The position numbers and the translations under genes are program-made. A stretch of DNA of 64,000 nucleotides, from positions 1 through 64,000 of the forward strand of contig NZ_QMIG01000003.1 of the NCBI RefSeq assembly GCF_003287285.1, read 5' to 3'. Under the pieces are notes generated by a model. It did no database searches. It worked only from the letters and a program-made list of their open reading frames with translations, and was not told the origin of the DNA. Shown here piece after piece: positions 18,531-27,146 of the stretch (within the stretch, counting starts at the first letter, position 1; every line of letters starts with the position of its first letter). The stretch comes from Phytoactinopolyspora halophila (lineage in GTDB: Bacteria; Actinomycetota; Actinomycetes; Jiangellales; Jiangellaceae).

Positions 18531-19997
18531 ATGACGCGGGCGCCGCGGGTGGCGGTGATCGGCGGCGGGATCAGCGGTCTCGCGGCGGCGTGGTCGCTGC
18601 GGCGTGAACTCGCCGGGCATGCCGGTCAGGACGGGCATGCTGATCAAGCCTGGGAGGGCGATCAGGCCGAGATCACGCTCTTCGAACAGCGCCGCATGCT
18701 GGGTGGGCACCTGCGGGTGTCCGACGTCGCCGGCCTGCCGGTCGACGAGGGCGCCGAGTCCGTCCTGGCACGCCGGCCCGAAGCCGTGGACCTCGCCCGT
18801 GATGTCGGTCTCGGCGACGATCTCGTCCATCCCGCACCGGTTGGCGCCGGAATCTGGAGCCGCGGGTCGATTCATCCGATGCCGGCGAGCACCGTCATGG
18901 GGGTTCCCGCCGATCCGGTGGCCCTCTCCGGCCTGCTGACCGGCGCCGAGGTGGCCACCGTGGCCGGTACCGACGACGCCGCCGTCCCCGGGATGCCCAT
19001 CGAGGCCGACGTCTCCATCGGCCGGCTGGTCGCATCACGCATGGGACGGGCCGTCGTGCAACGCCTAGTCGAACCGCTGCTCGGAGGCGTATACGCGGGC
19101 CATGCCGACGAGCTGTCCCTGGACGCGACCGTCCCGGCGCTGGGTGCGGCGGCACGGCAGCATCCCACCTTGCGCGAGGCGGTGCAGAGCGTGCGCGAGT
19201 CGGCCCCGGCGCCCGACGGCCCGGTCTTCGCGGGGATTGACGGCGGCGTCGGCCGGCTCCCGGAGGCGGTGGCGCGCGCGGCCGAAGCAGACGTGCGCAC
19301 CGGCGTGACTGTCCGCGAACTCCAGCGTGACGGCACCGGCTGGCGGCTGGTGACCGGACCGGTCCCGGCGCCCGACATCTTTCACGCCGACGCCGTGATC
19401 CTCGCCGTGCCACCCGTGCCGGCAGCGCGGCTGCTGCGCGGCCACGCCGACGCCACCGCCGCCGAGCTGGACGGTATCGAGTCGGCGAGCATGGCCGTCG
19501 TCACGCTCGCGTTGCCGCAGTCGGCCTTCCCCGAACCGCCCGCGTCGTCGGGTTTCCTGGTCCCGCCGGCCGAGGGCAGGACCATCAAGGCCGTGACCTA
19601 CTCGTCGGTGAAGTGGCCCTGGCTGGGCCAACGGGCCGGAGACCTCGTGGTACTGCGCGCGTCCATCGGACGGCACCGCGACGCCGCCACCCTCCAGCGC
19701 GACGACACCGAGCTCGTCGACGCCGTGCTGGCTGACCTGCATGACGCGGTGGGGGTGCGGGGCCGCCCGATCGATTCCCGGGTCACCCGCTGGGGTGGAG
19801 CGGTGCCGCAGTACACCGTGGGCCACGTGCAGCGCGTGGAACGCATCCGCGCGGGCGTCTCGCAGCTGCCTGGCCTAGACGTGTGCGGCGCCGCATACGA
19901 CGGCGTGGGCATCGCCGCGTGCGTCGGCACGGCCGGGGCAGCGGCACGACGGGTGGCTGACGACGTGCGCAGCAGTCGTGTCAGGATCGGAACATGA
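18531..19997 (+). CDS. hemY: Coproporphyrinogen III oxidase (HemY/CgoX type)
   Basis: 488 residues from ATG 18531 (GGGAGG at 18516-18521). The FAD motif is [39 protein letters not shown] and the C-terminal [12 protein letters not shown] complete the protoporphyrinogen-oxidase family pattern. It overlaps hemQ by 4 bases (ATGA), and in HemQ organisms this enzyme oxidises coproporphyrinogen III to coproporphyrin III. The Asp-rich insertion near residues 33-46 ([19 protein letters not shown]) is unusual and looks like a loop expansion. Confidence 0.93.
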   Translation: MTRAPRVAVIGGGISGLAAAWSLRRELAGHAGQDGHADQAWEGDQAEITLFEQRRMLGGHLRVSDVAGLPVDEGAESVLARRPEAVDLARDVGLGDDLVHPAPVGAGIWSRGSIHPMPASTVMGVPADPVALSGLLTGAEVATVAGTDDAAVPGMPIEADVSIGRLVASRMGRAVVQRLVEPLLGGVYAGHADELSLDATVPALGAAARQHPTLREAVQSVRESAPAPDGPVFAGIDGGVGRLPEAVARAAEADVRTGVTVRELQRDGTGWRLVTGPVPAPDIFHADAVILAVPPVPAARLLRGHADATAAELDGIESASMAVVTLALPQSAFPEPPASSGFLVPPAEGRTIKAVTYSSVKWPWLGQRAGDLVVLRASIGRHRDAATLQRDDTELVDAVLADLHDAVGVRGRPIDSRVTRWGGAVPQYTVGHVQRVERIRAGVSQLPGLDVCGAAYDGVGIAACVGTAGAAARRVADDVRSSRVRIGT

Positions 19998-20698
19998 GCG
20001 AGCAGCCAGCGCGCCCGAAGGCGCGTGATCTGAACGAGGTCATTCGGTACACCATGTGGTCGGTGTTCCGCCTGCGTGAACCACTCGGCGACATCGACCG
20101 CGCCCCGCTGGTGGCTGGCGTCGACGGGCTCGTCGACGAGCTGGCCACCAAGGACGTGGTGGTTCGGGGCACGTACGACGTCGCCGGGCTGCGGGCCGAC
20201 GCAGATCTCATGATCTGGTGGCACGGGCCCACCATCGACGAGCTCCAGCTGGCCTACCAGCGTTTCCGGCGCAGCGGCTTCGGGCGCTACCTCGAAGCGG
20301 TGTGGTCGCAGGCCGCCTTGCACCGTCCGGCCGAGTTCAACAAGAGCCACGTTCCCGCGTTCCTGGCCGGCGAGGAGCCGCGGGCGTACGTGTGCGTGTA
20401 CCCGTTCGTGCGCTCCTACGAGTGGTACCTGCTGCCGGACGAGGAACGCCGCCAGATGCTGGTGGAGCACGGGCAGATGGCGCGCGACTACCCGGACGTA
20501 CGAGCCAACACGGTTCCGGCGTTCGCCCTGGGGGACTACGAGTGGATGCTCGCGTTCGAGGCCGACGAGCTGTACCGCATCGTCGACCTCATGCGGCACC
20601 TGCGCGGCTCGTCCGCCAGGCGCCACGTGCGCGAGGAGGTGCCGTTCTACACCGGGCGCCGGGTGCCGGTGGAAGAGCTCGTCAACTCCCTGCCGTGA
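19994..20698 (+). CDS. hemQ: Coproheme decarboxylase HemQ
   Basis: 234 residues of the chlorite-dismutase-like family. It decarboxylates iron-coproporphyrin III to haem b in the final step of the coproporphyrin-dependent route. Family landmarks are [15 protein letters not shown] at the N-terminus, the catalytic Tyr in RSYEWYLLP (near residue 140) and [15 protein letters not shown]. It is coupled to hemY by a 4-base overlap. The ferrochelatase needed between them (hemH/cpfC) is not in this window. Its last 17 bases overlap the convergent GNAT gene. Confidence 0.96.
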   Translation: MSEQPARPKARDLNEVIRYTMWSVFRLREPLGDIDRAPLVAGVDGLVDELATKDVVVRGTYDVAGLRADADLMIWWHGPTIDELQLAYQRFRRSGFGRYLEAVWSQAALHRPAEFNKSHVPAFLAGEEPRAYVCVYPFVRSYEWYLLPDEERRQMLVEHGQMARDYPDVRANTVPAFALGDYEWMLAFEADELYRIVDLMRHLRGSSARRHVREEVPFYTGRRVPVEELVNSLP

Positions 20699-21146
20699 CG
20701 GCCGCCCGCGCCATCGGGACATGCGGGATGCCGTCGTCGAGGAACTCCGGGCCGGTGGGGGAGAAGCCGTACCTGCGGTAGAACTCGACCAGGTGGGACT
20801 GCGCGTGCAGCACGCACCGGCGCTGGCCCACTCGCGCCAGGGCGGCGTCCATGAGCTGCCCGGCGAGCCCGGTTCCGCGTGCGGCCGGCAGCACGAGCAC
20901 CCGGCCGATGCGGCACGTGCCGTCCGGGTCGGTGAGCAGGCGCAGGTAGGCAACCGGTGAGTCGTCGTGGTCGAACCAGAGGTGCAGGGCGCCCGGTTCG
21001 AGATCGCGCCCGTCGAGCTCGGAGTAGGGGCACTGCTGCTCGACGACGAACACGTCGACGCGCAACGCCAGCAGCGCGTAGAGCGTGGGGACGTCGAGCT
21101 GGCCGGGCGTGGCGACGTGCAGGCGCGGCTGGTCGGTCATGCTCAC
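20682..21146 (-). CDS. GNAT N-acetyltransferase, ElaA-like
   Basis: 154 residues. The acetyl-CoA-binding pattern [24 protein letters not shown] and the [16 protein letters not shown] block mark the ElaA subfamily of GNAT acetyltransferases; the substrate is unknown. The C-terminal [15 protein letters not shown] motif is intact. It overlaps the GntR gene start-to-stop (21143-21146), so the regulator and the acetyltransferase are co-translated. Confidence 0.9.
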   Translation of the reverse strand: MSMTDQPRLHVATPGQLDVPTLYALLALRVDVFVVEQQCPYSELDGRDLEPGALHLWFDHDDSPVAYLRLLTDPDGTCRIGRVLVLPAARGTGLAGQLMDAALARVGQRRCVLHAQSHLVEFYRRYGFSPTGPEFLDDGIPHVPMARAAVTAGS

Positions 21147-21562
21147 CGGATCCGGACGAAGGTGCCCTTGGCAGGCAAGGTGATCACGAGCTGTCGTTTC
21201 TCCAGCTCGGTCCGGACCCGCCGGATGGTGCCCAGCGAGACGCCGTACTCTGCCGCGAGGTCACGTTCACTGGGCAGGCGGCGGCCCGGTGGCAGGTCGC
21301 GGGCCTCGATGCGGGCCGCCAGGTGCTCGGCCAGCCTCTTGTAGGTGTACTCGGTGCTGCGCACATCGGGATCGAACTCCGGGATGTGCACCGAAACCGG
21401 CGGCTCGACACTGACGCTGTCCAGGGCCGCAGCGGTAGCACGCATGGCCATGACATCGGCGTGGCGCAACTCCCGCACGACCGGATCGTGAAGCTCGGCC
21501 GCGACGTGGTGGGGGACCCCCTCCTCATGCAACATGCCGAACGATCGTAGCCGAACCGACAT
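21143..21562 (-). CDS. GntR-family transcriptional regulator (short)
   Basis: 139 residues. The winged helix-turn-helix is C-terminal (about 72-139: YKRLAEHLAARIEARDLPPGRRLPSERDLAAEYGVSLGTIRRV). The first 70 residues are an unassigned region, and there is no effector domain after the helix-turn-helix. This resembles short YtrA-like or domain-swapped actinobacterial GntR proteins. An internal ATG at 21535 (MLHEEGVPHH) is an equally good start. It is coupled to the downstream GNAT gene. Confidence 0.82.
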   Translation of the reverse strand: MSVRLRSFGMLHEEGVPHHVAAELHDPVVRELRHADVMAMRATAAALDSVSVEPPVSVHIPEFDPDVRSTEYTYKRLAEHLAARIEARDLPPGRRLPSERDLAAEYGVSLGTIRRVRTELEKRQLVITLPAKGTFVRIR

Positions 21563-21606
21563 GGGCGAACAAGCAGGTCACGCGTCTAGTGGATCTAGAA
21601 GAATCG

Positions 21607-22011
21607 CTACGGTTCCACGCGGCGCAGCGCCACACCGTTGATGCAGTACCGCTCGTCGGTCGGTGTCGGAAAGCCCTCACCTCGGAACACGTGACCGAGA
21701 TGCGAGCCGCAGCGCGCGCACCGCACCTCCGTGCGAACCTGGCCCATGCTGCGGTCCTCGTGGTATTCCACCCGGTCTTCGGCGAGCGGGGCATAGAAGG
21801 TGGGCCAGCCACAGCGCGCGTTGAACTTGGTCTCGCTGTGGAACAGCTCGGCACCGCACGCCCGGCACTGGTAGATGTACGAGCCGTCGTCCAGATGCTC
21901 CAGCGGGCTCGACCCCGGAGCCTCGGTACCCGCCTGGCGCAGGACGTAGTACTCATCAGCCGACAGTTGCGCGCGCCATTCCGCGTCGCTCTTCTCCACC
22001 TCGTAGGACAT
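21607..22011 (-). CDS. msrB: Peptide-methionine (R)-S-oxide reductase
   Basis: 134 residues. It repairs methionine-R-sulfoxide in proteins. Zinc cysteines sit in CRAC (C49, C52) and CARC (C98, C101). The substrate-binding GWPTF and the catalytic Cys in RYCINGVAL (C123) are present. It is full length. It stands between the GntR gene and the end-joining locus on the same strand, with its own 40-50 base gaps. Confidence 0.97.
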   Translation of the reverse strand: MSYEVEKSDAEWRAQLSADEYYVLRQAGTEAPGSSPLEHLDDGSYIYQCRACGAELFHSETKFNARCGWPTFYAPLAEDRVEYHEDRSMGQVRTEVRCARCGSHLGHVFRGEGFPTPTDERYCINGVALRRVEP

Positions 22012-22065
22012 ACTGCGAGACTACGACGCCCGCGCCGTAGAAGGGCGGTCTGGCGAGCAGGGAAC

Positions 22066-22100
22066 CGGCGGCCACATCCATCTCGCCGATGTGGCCGCCG
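22066..22100 (-). terminator. Terminator of the LigD operon
   Basis: A 13-base perfect stem, CGGCGGCCACATC (22066-22078) with GATGTGGCCGCCG (22088-22100), over a 9-base loop. It lies 40 bases beyond the ligD stop on the minus strand and before msrB. Confidence 0.8.
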
Positions 22101-22139
22101 AGGGTCAGGCCGGCAGCCGTCGAGCCCGGCTCCGCCGGG

Positions 22140-23204
22140 TCACGGCGAGCTCTCGGCGCCCGTCGCTCCCCTGGCGCGGCTGGGCTGGACCCGCGGCGGC
22201 TCGCCGGGCATCTTCGGATAATCCGGGGGATAGGGCAGCTCGGCGGGCTCGCCGTCGTGCTCGTCACGGTCGGCCATCTCCAGCAGTGGCTCGATCGAGT
22301 ACGCCCGCGCCTCCAGGGACGCGTGCAGGTCACCGAGCTCGGTGAAGCGGGCCGGCATGGTGGCGATGTCGAAGTCGTCGGGTTCGACATCGCCGAGCTC
22401 GTCCCAGCGCACGGGCGCCGACACCGTGGCGCGCGGGTTGGGGCGCACCGAGTACGCCGAGGCGATGGTGCGGTCCCGCGCCATCTGGTTGTAATCGACG
22501 AACACCTTCTCGCCCCGGTCCTCCTTCCACCACGACATCGTGACCTGCGACGGCATCCGCCGTTCCAGCTCCCGCCCGTACGCGATGAGCGCCCGGCGCA
22601 CCTCGGTGAACTCCCAGCGCGGCTCGATCGGCACGTACAGGTGCAGGCCACGCCCGCCGGACGTCTTGGGGAAGGCGTCCATGTCCAGCTCGTGTAGCAG
22701 GGCCCGGGCCTCGCCGGCGACACGCACGGCGTCGGCGAAATCCGTGCCCGGCTGGGGATCGAGGTCGATACGCATCTGATCCGGCCGATCGACGTCGGCG
22801 CGGCGCACCGGCCACGGGTGAAACGTCAGCGTTCCCAGGTTGGCCGCCCACGCGACAACGGCCAGCTCGGTGGGGCACACTTCGTCAGCGAACCGGCCGC
22901 TGGGAAACGCGATCCGGGCCGTCTCCACCCACGACGGCGCACCCTTGGGGATGCGCTTCTGGTAGAACGCGTCCCCCCGGTTGTCCTGGCGCGTCGACAA
23001 CCGGGCGCCGTCGAACACCCCGGCCGGCCAGCGCTCGAGCGTCGTGGGCCGCTCCCGCAACGCTCCCAGAATGCCGTCACCGACGCTGACGAAGTACTCG
23101 ACGACGTCGAGCTTGGTGAAACCGCGCTCGGCAAAATAGATCTTGTCCGGATTGGAGACACGCACCGACCGGCCGGCCGCGTCGACGAAGGCGGGCTCGT
23201 TCAC
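22140..23204 (-). CDS. ligD: LigD-type DNA polymerase domain protein (NHEJ primase/polymerase)
   Basis: 354 residues, a stand-alone polymerase (PolDom) unit of the archaeo-eukaryotic primase fold. Catalytic acidic residues are visible in RIDLDPQPG (D147, D149), with SGGRGLHLYVPI following. It fills gaps and adds ribonucleotides during non-homologous end joining. There is no fused ligase or nuclease domain; the ligase is a separate divergent gene (ligC, 23846). Its start overlaps the stop of the gene at 23201 by 4 bases. No ku gene is in the window. Confidence 0.94.
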   Translation of the reverse strand: MNEPAFVDAAGRSVRVSNPDKIYFAERGFTKLDVVEYFVSVGDGILGALRERPTTLERWPAGVFDGARLSTRQDNRGDAFYQKRIPKGAPSWVETARIAFPSGRFADEVCPTELAVVAWAANLGTLTFHPWPVRRADVDRPDQMRIDLDPQPGTDFADAVRVAGEARALLHELDMDAFPKTSGGRGLHLYVPIEPRWEFTEVRRALIAYGRELERRMPSQVTMSWWKEDRGEKVFVDYNQMARDRTIASAYSVRPNPRATVSAPVRWDELGDVEPDDFDIATMPARFTELGDLHASLEARAYSIEPLLEMADRDEHDGEPAELPYPPDYPKMPGEPPRVQPSRARGATGAESSP

Positions 23205-23743
23205 AATTCCGCATTCCCTTCCTGGTGATGCCGGGCCTCTGACTCCCAGTCTGGCTCGGACTGGGCGAGCAGGTGCAGGACCGGCACCTTGAGCTTACGC
23301 CGAGCGCGGTTGGTCCAGTCGACGTGAAAGAACTCCGCCACCAGATGCGGGCGGGTGAGGATGATGACCTCGGCCGCGCCACACTCGTCGACGAGCGACG
23401 CGAGCCGTTCCAGGGGATCGGCCGCCGTGATCTCGCCGGTCACCCGTACCCCCTGATCGCCGAACGCGGTCACGGAGGTGTCGAGTGCTTGCCGGCTGGC
23501 CTCGCGGATCTCGTGGTGGACCCGTTCGAGGTCTTCCTCGTCCAGGTACAGCGCGGCCGTGCCCATGACCTCGCTGGCAGCCAGCGAACCGATGGTCGCT
23601 TCCACGCGGGTGGCGGCGTCTTCGACGGGGATGAGGACGTAGTAGTGGACGGTATCGGGGACGTCAGCGTGCAGCGCGACGATCTGCCGGGCATCCCAGC
23701 TGGTGACCGGCTGCTCGACCAGAACGACAACCTTGTACGACAT
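23201..23743 (-). CDS. Universal-stress-like alpha/beta protein of the NHEJ locus
   Basis: 180 residues from ATG 23743, with CGGAGG just upstream. The opening MSYKVVVLVEQPVTSWDARQIVALHADVPD and the later AAEVIILTRPHLVAEFFHVDW and KLKVPVLHLLAQ suggest a UspA-like Rossmann fold, but the nucleotide motif G-x2-G-x9-G(S/T) is not evident. I do not assign a function. It is translationally coupled to ligD and divergent from ligC with a 102-base shared control region, so a role in or regulation by the end-joining system is likely. Confidence 0.72.
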   Translation of the reverse strand: MSYKVVVLVEQPVTSWDARQIVALHADVPDTVHYYVLIPVEDAATRVEATIGSLAASEVMGTAALYLDEEDLERVHHEIREASRQALDTSVTAFGDQGVRVTGEITAADPLERLASLVDECGAAEVIILTRPHLVAEFFHVDWTNRARRKLKVPVLHLLAQSEPDWESEARHHQEGNAEL

Positions 23744-23845
23744 GGCACACCTCCGAGGGTGCCGACGGAACGTCGCGTACCGTCGATCGAAGGATTCATA
23801 TGTCATGGTGACACCAAATCGGTCCAGATGGGTGAAGATGAAACC

Positions 23846-24931
23846 ATGCAGTTACCCGTGATGCCGCCCGTGGCGCCAATGCTGGCGAAGTCCGCGAAGA
23901 AGATCCCCTCGGGGATGCACTACGAAGGCAAGTGGGACGGTTTCCGCTCGATCATCTTCCGCGACGGCGACGAGGTCGAGATAGGCAGCCGCAACGAACG
24001 GCCCATGACCAGGTACTTTCCCGAGGTGGTGGAGGCGGCTCGGGAGCACCTGCCGCCACGGTGCGTCGTCGACGGCGAGATCATCATCGTCACCGGTGAC
24101 CACCTGGATTTCGAACGCCTGCTGGATCGGATCCACCCTGCCGACTCGCGCGTGCGGGAGCTCGCCGAACGCACGCCCGCGAGCTTCCTGGCGTTCGACC
24201 TGCTCGCCCTGGGCGACGTCAACAGCATGGAACACCCGTTCGAGCAGCGCCGCGAAGCGCTCGTGGGGGCGCTCGCCGATGCCGGGCCACCGGTCCATCT
24301 GGCCCAGGCCACAACCGACGAGACCGAGGCGCGACGCTGGTTCGACCAGTTCGAAGGGGCGGGACTGGACGGGCTGATCGCGAAAGGACTGAACGATCCG
24401 TACCGGCCGGGGGAGCGCACCCTCGTCAAGGTCAAGCACGACCGCACGGCCGACTGCGTCGTCGCCGGCTTCCGCTGGCACAAGAGCGGCGGCGTGGTCG
24501 GATCCCTGCTGCTGGGCTTGTACGACGACGCGGGAACGTTGCAGTTCATCGGTGTCAGCTCGGCGTTCCCGATGAAACGGCGGGCCGAGCTGGTGGAGGA
24601 GCTCGCCCCGTACCGGATGGACGCCGGCGCCCTGGCCGAGCACCCCTGGGCCGACTGGGCACGCGCCGAGGCGCACGAGGGCGCGCGGCTGCCCGGCAAC
24701 CAGAGCCGCTGGAACGCCGGCAAGGACCTCTCGTGGGAGCCGCTGCGCCCCGAGCTCGTGGTCGAGGTGGCCTATGACCACATGCAAGGCACGCGGCTGC
24801 GGCACACCGCCCAGTTCCGCCGCTGGCGGACCGACCGGGACCCGAAAAGCTGCACGTACGAACAGCTGGAAGAACCGGTCAGCTACGACATCGCCCAGGT
24901 CCTCGGCACACAACCCACCTCCACAGAATGA
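23846..24931 (+). CDS. ligC: ATP-dependent DNA ligase, LigC type
   Basis: 361 residues from ATG 23846, giving the family start MQLPVMPPVAPMLAK. The adenylation motif YEGKWDG places the nucleophile at K29. Downstream are the nucleotidyltransferase motifs VVDGEI, LLAFDLLALG-like FLAFDLLAL, DGLIAKGL and the motif V lysines in LVKVKHD. An OB-fold domain follows. It is the size of mycobacterial LigC, which backs up LigD in end joining. Repeat family A begins at its stop codon. Confidence 0.95.
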   Translation: MQLPVMPPVAPMLAKSAKKIPSGMHYEGKWDGFRSIIFRDGDEVEIGSRNERPMTRYFPEVVEAAREHLPPRCVVDGEIIIVTGDHLDFERLLDRIHPADSRVRELAERTPASFLAFDLLALGDVNSMEHPFEQRREALVGALADAGPPVHLAQATTDETEARRWFDQFEGAGLDGLIAKGLNDPYRPGERTLVKVKHDRTADCVVAGFRWHKSGGVVGSLLLGLYDDAGTLQFIGVSSAFPMKRRAELVEELAPYRMDAGALAEHPWADWARAEAHEGARLPGNQSRWNAGKDLSWEPLRPELVVEVAYDHMQGTRLRHTAQFRRWRTDRDPKSCTYEQLEEPVSYDIAQVLGTQPTSTE

Positions 24932-24993
24932 TCATGTTTGGTACGTTTTCTCGGGCGATAACACGTCTGCAGACGTGGTACCGCCCGAGAAGG
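24926..24993 (+). repeat. Intergenic hairpin repeat, family A copy 1
   Basis: The head GAATGATCATGTTTGGTACG is followed by a 42-base palindrome (24949-24990) whose 21-base half arms (TCTCGGGCGATAACACGTCTG) match at 19 positions with CTGCAG at the centre. The ligC stop is inside the head. The same head and stem occur at 41954 and, inverted, at 43559. Confidence 0.9.
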
Positions 24994-25037
24994 CGTGTTA
25001 CGGCTTGTGTCTCATGTTTCGTTCGGGGCCCGAGCGG

Positions 25038-25556
25038 ATGAGCGACGTCGGGGTACTGTTGAGGGTCGACGCAGACTTTCGGCCGCTTCTGCTCCCAGGT
25101 GATCATCAGGTGATTGGATCGGCGATGATCGGCTGGGTTGAGTCTGGCCTGACCGCCCGGACTGTCCGCGGTCGCAAGATGCACACGCTTCAGGGACTCT
25201 TCGATGAGTTCGCAGCAGCGCTTCAGTTCCCGCTGTACTTCGGTGAGAACGAGGATGCGTTCAACGAGTGCATCGCCGAACTGGAGACGCTGCCCGCCGG
25301 CGAGGGCTACGTCGTGACCATCACCGAGCCGGACCAGGTCCTCGCCGATGCCGGCGACGAGCCGCTTGGATGGCTAGCCCGGTCGCTCGAATCTGCGGCT
25401 GAGGAATGGGCCCAGCCGGTCGAACTCGGCGAATGGTGGGACCGGCCCGCGGTCCCGTTCCATGTCGTGCTCGCTGGAGCGCGGCACGTGATCGAGCTGG
25501 CAGCCCGCCGGTGGTCGAGCGCAGGGGCGACGCCGGTGCCGTTCGAGCAGGCGTGA
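25038..25556 (+). CDS. Barstar family protein
   Basis: About 172 residues from ATG 25038. The barstar (ribonuclease inhibitor) core is clear in the middle: LQGLFDEFAAALQFPLYFGENEDAFNECIAELE, about residues 50-85. Barstar homologues inhibit barnase-type secreted RNases, but in actinobacteria solitary long versions are common and may have other roles. No barnase gene is beside it. The frame is open upstream through the repeat into ligC, so the start is by family plausibility; the ribosome site is weak. Confidence 0.82.
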   Translation: MSDVGVLLRVDADFRPLLLPGDHQVIGSAMIGWVESGLTARTVRGRKMHTLQGLFDEFAAALQFPLYFGENEDAFNECIAELETLPAGEGYVVTITEPDQVLADAGDEPLGWLARSLESAAEEWAQPVELGEWWDRPAVPFHVVLAGARHVIELAARRWSSAGATPVPFEQA

Positions 25557-25577
25557 TCGCGGCCGAGTTCGAGAGGG

Positions 25578-25647
25578 CACTTGTTGGCTCTGCGGAACGT
25601 CCAGCGGCCCGCATCCTGCTCTGGACGTTCCGCAGAGCCAACAAGTG
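25578..25647. repeat. Perfect 27-base inverted repeat, family B copy 2
   Basis: Arms 25578-25604 and 25621-25647 are exact reverse complements (outer part CACTTGTTGGCTCTGCGG) over a 16-base loop. Copy 1 at 1163-1228 is near-identical. It lies between convergent barstar and RibD-C genes, where a bidirectional terminator is expected. Confidence 0.95.
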
Positions 25648-25693
25648 GGCCCGGCGCTTGCTGCCCGCTGCCCGCGCCCCGGCCGCGCTGCGG

Positions 25694-26575
25694 CTACGCC
25701 CGGGCGAGCCAGCGGGTGAACAGCGTGCTCGCGTCTTCGATGATGTGTGCGAGCTGCCAATCACTGCCGATGATCGGCTCGCCGTCGAGGATGTGGGTCG
25801 CATAGCCACCGGTCAACGCGGGCGTCATGGTGAAACACAGCTCGTCGAGATGCCCCGCCCGCACCACATGCGCCAGCAGCTGCGGCCCGCCCTCGCACAG
25901 CACCCGGCGTAGCCCGCGCGTAGCCAAGTGCTCCCGCACCGCCTTCACATCGATGTCGGCATCCCCGGCGATGATCACATCAGCGACCTCGGCCAGCGCC
26001 GAGCGTCGCTCCACCGGCGAGGCATCAACCGTGAACACCATGGTGCGCTGCTCGGCACCGGTCATCTGGCACGCGTGCGTGAACAGCGGCGACGACGGAT
26101 GCAGCTCCAGGCGACGACTCACCACGGCCATCGGTGCGGCCGGCGGCTGCCCGTAGCGGGCTCGCATGTCCGTCAGGATGGGATGCGGCTCCACCGGACC
26201 ATAGTGTTCGGCCCGCGCCGTCCCGGCGCCGACGAGCACGACGTCGGCCAGCGCCCGCAGGACACCGAGCAGCCGTTGGTCAGCGGGATTGGACAGCGTT
26301 CCGGAACGCCCGTCGGGTCCCTGTGCGGCACCGTCGATGCTGCTCACCATGTTGCCGCGGATCCAGACACCGTCATCGAGCGGTTGCGGGAAGGCGTAGA
26401 GGCGAGCCAGCGCCGTGTCGCCGTCGAGGTCGGCCTGGCGGTGAACGGGGTGGTGGAGATCGGCGCGGCCGAGGTCGGCAGGCTCGCCCACATCAACGGG
26501 TGCGGGGGAGCCCGCGTATCCCGACGACGAGGCGCCGGGCGGGGTCGGTGGCGGGTAGATGAGCTGCACGATCAA
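25694..26575 (-). CDS. RibD C-terminal-domain reductase (pyrimidine reductase family)
   Basis: Up to 293 residues. It contains the RibD-C/dihydrofolate-reductase-like fold: VWIRGNMVSSIDGAAQGPDGRSG near residue 70, LRALADVVLVGAGTARAEHYGP, and GLRRVLCEGGPQLLAHVV. These are the NADPH-binding and substrate loops of 5-amino-6-ribosylaminouracil reductases. The deaminase half of RibD is missing. Solitary actinobacterial copies are of uncertain substrate. The N-terminus is uncertain: GTG at 26569 (VQLIYPPP) is a likely alternative to the ATG at 26575. Confidence 0.85.
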   Translation of the reverse strand: MIVQLIYPPPTPPGASSSGYAGSPAPVDVGEPADLGRADLHHPVHRQADLDGDTALARLYAFPQPLDDGVWIRGNMVSSIDGAAQGPDGRSGTLSNPADQRLLGVLRALADVVLVGAGTARAEHYGPVEPHPILTDMRARYGQPPAAPMAVVSRRLELHPSSPLFTHACQMTGAEQRTMVFTVDASPVERRSALAEVADVIIAGDADIDVKAVREHLATRGLRRVLCEGGPQLLAHVVRAGHLDELCFTMTPALTGGYATHILDGEPIIGSDWQLAHIIEDASTLFTRWLARA

Positions 26576-26622
26576 CTATTCCATCAGACTGTCCTGGAGC
26601 GCCCCGACCAGCTCGTGCGCCG

Positions 26623-26985
26623 GTGGAACCGTACGGCGACGACACGCTCTCCGAGCTGGCACATTGTGCCGACGACGATGCCACGCTCGACGATTTCGAC
26701 GCCTTGTGCCGTCATCTGGAGGCGGTTCATTTGTCGCAGCACGGCCCGCTGTTCGGCGGTGTCCCGTCGGTGTTTCTCCGTGGGCTGCGACCCGTCGATG
26801 ATCAGAGCGTGGCGCTCCGGCTGGCGGTCCTGGCCGGCCGCCTGTCCGACCGCACTATCCCCGTGCAGGTCAGCGGCGTTTCGCTGGACAAGCTCTGCGC
26901 ACCGGAATTGCTGACTGGCGGCTATCGCACGACGTACTATCGCGCCACGGGCCGCCTCGTCGCGCTCGCCCGGCGGCACCCGTGA
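26623..26985 (+). pseudogene. Possible C-terminal remnant of AFG1/ZapE-like ATPase
   Basis: 120 residues from GTG 26623. The string FDALCRHLEAVHLSQHGPLFGG, then LRGLRPVDDQSVALRLAVLAGRLSDRTIPVQVSG and ELLTGGYRTTYYRATGRLVALAR, resembles from memory the end of AFG1/ZapE ATPases (Sensor/arginine region and C-terminal lid). Walker A and B motifs of the usual ~340-residue protein are absent, and no in-frame upstream part is seen. It may instead be a small intact gene. It is divergent from the RibD-C gene with under 50 bases between. Confidence 0.45.
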
Positions 26986-27035
26986 GGCCGGCACCGGTTA
27001 CTGGTTGGTTACAGCTCGATATCGTGGACTTTCGC

Positions 27036-27146
27036 CCCTGACGAGCGGGGCTGACTCGATATAGTCTTCGTGGCCTGCCTTATGAGAAGACTCACTATCA
27101 AGACGCTCTATCAAGACGCTGAACATCACCGGCCTGGAGGACGACC
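27036..27146 (+). promoter_or_regulatory. Structured leader/promoter of the nucleoside ABC operon
   Basis: Visible elements are a small stem GCCCC...GGGGC near 27033-27051, a TATAGT -10-like hexamer at 27060, an AGTCTTC...GAAGACT stem-loop (27063-27092) and the direct repeat TATCAAGACGCT twice at about 27097-27121. A GGAGG site follows before the GTG at 27147. No riboswitch class was recognised. Confidence 0.45.

Noticed and set aside
25038-25556. A barnase-barstar toxin-antitoxin pair
   Set aside because: Only the barstar-type gene is present; no barnase/RNase gene lies within several kilobases.
26986-27146. A purine riboswitch before the nucleoside importer
   Set aside because: Small stem-loops are visible, but no conserved aptamer core of a known purine class could be recognised.
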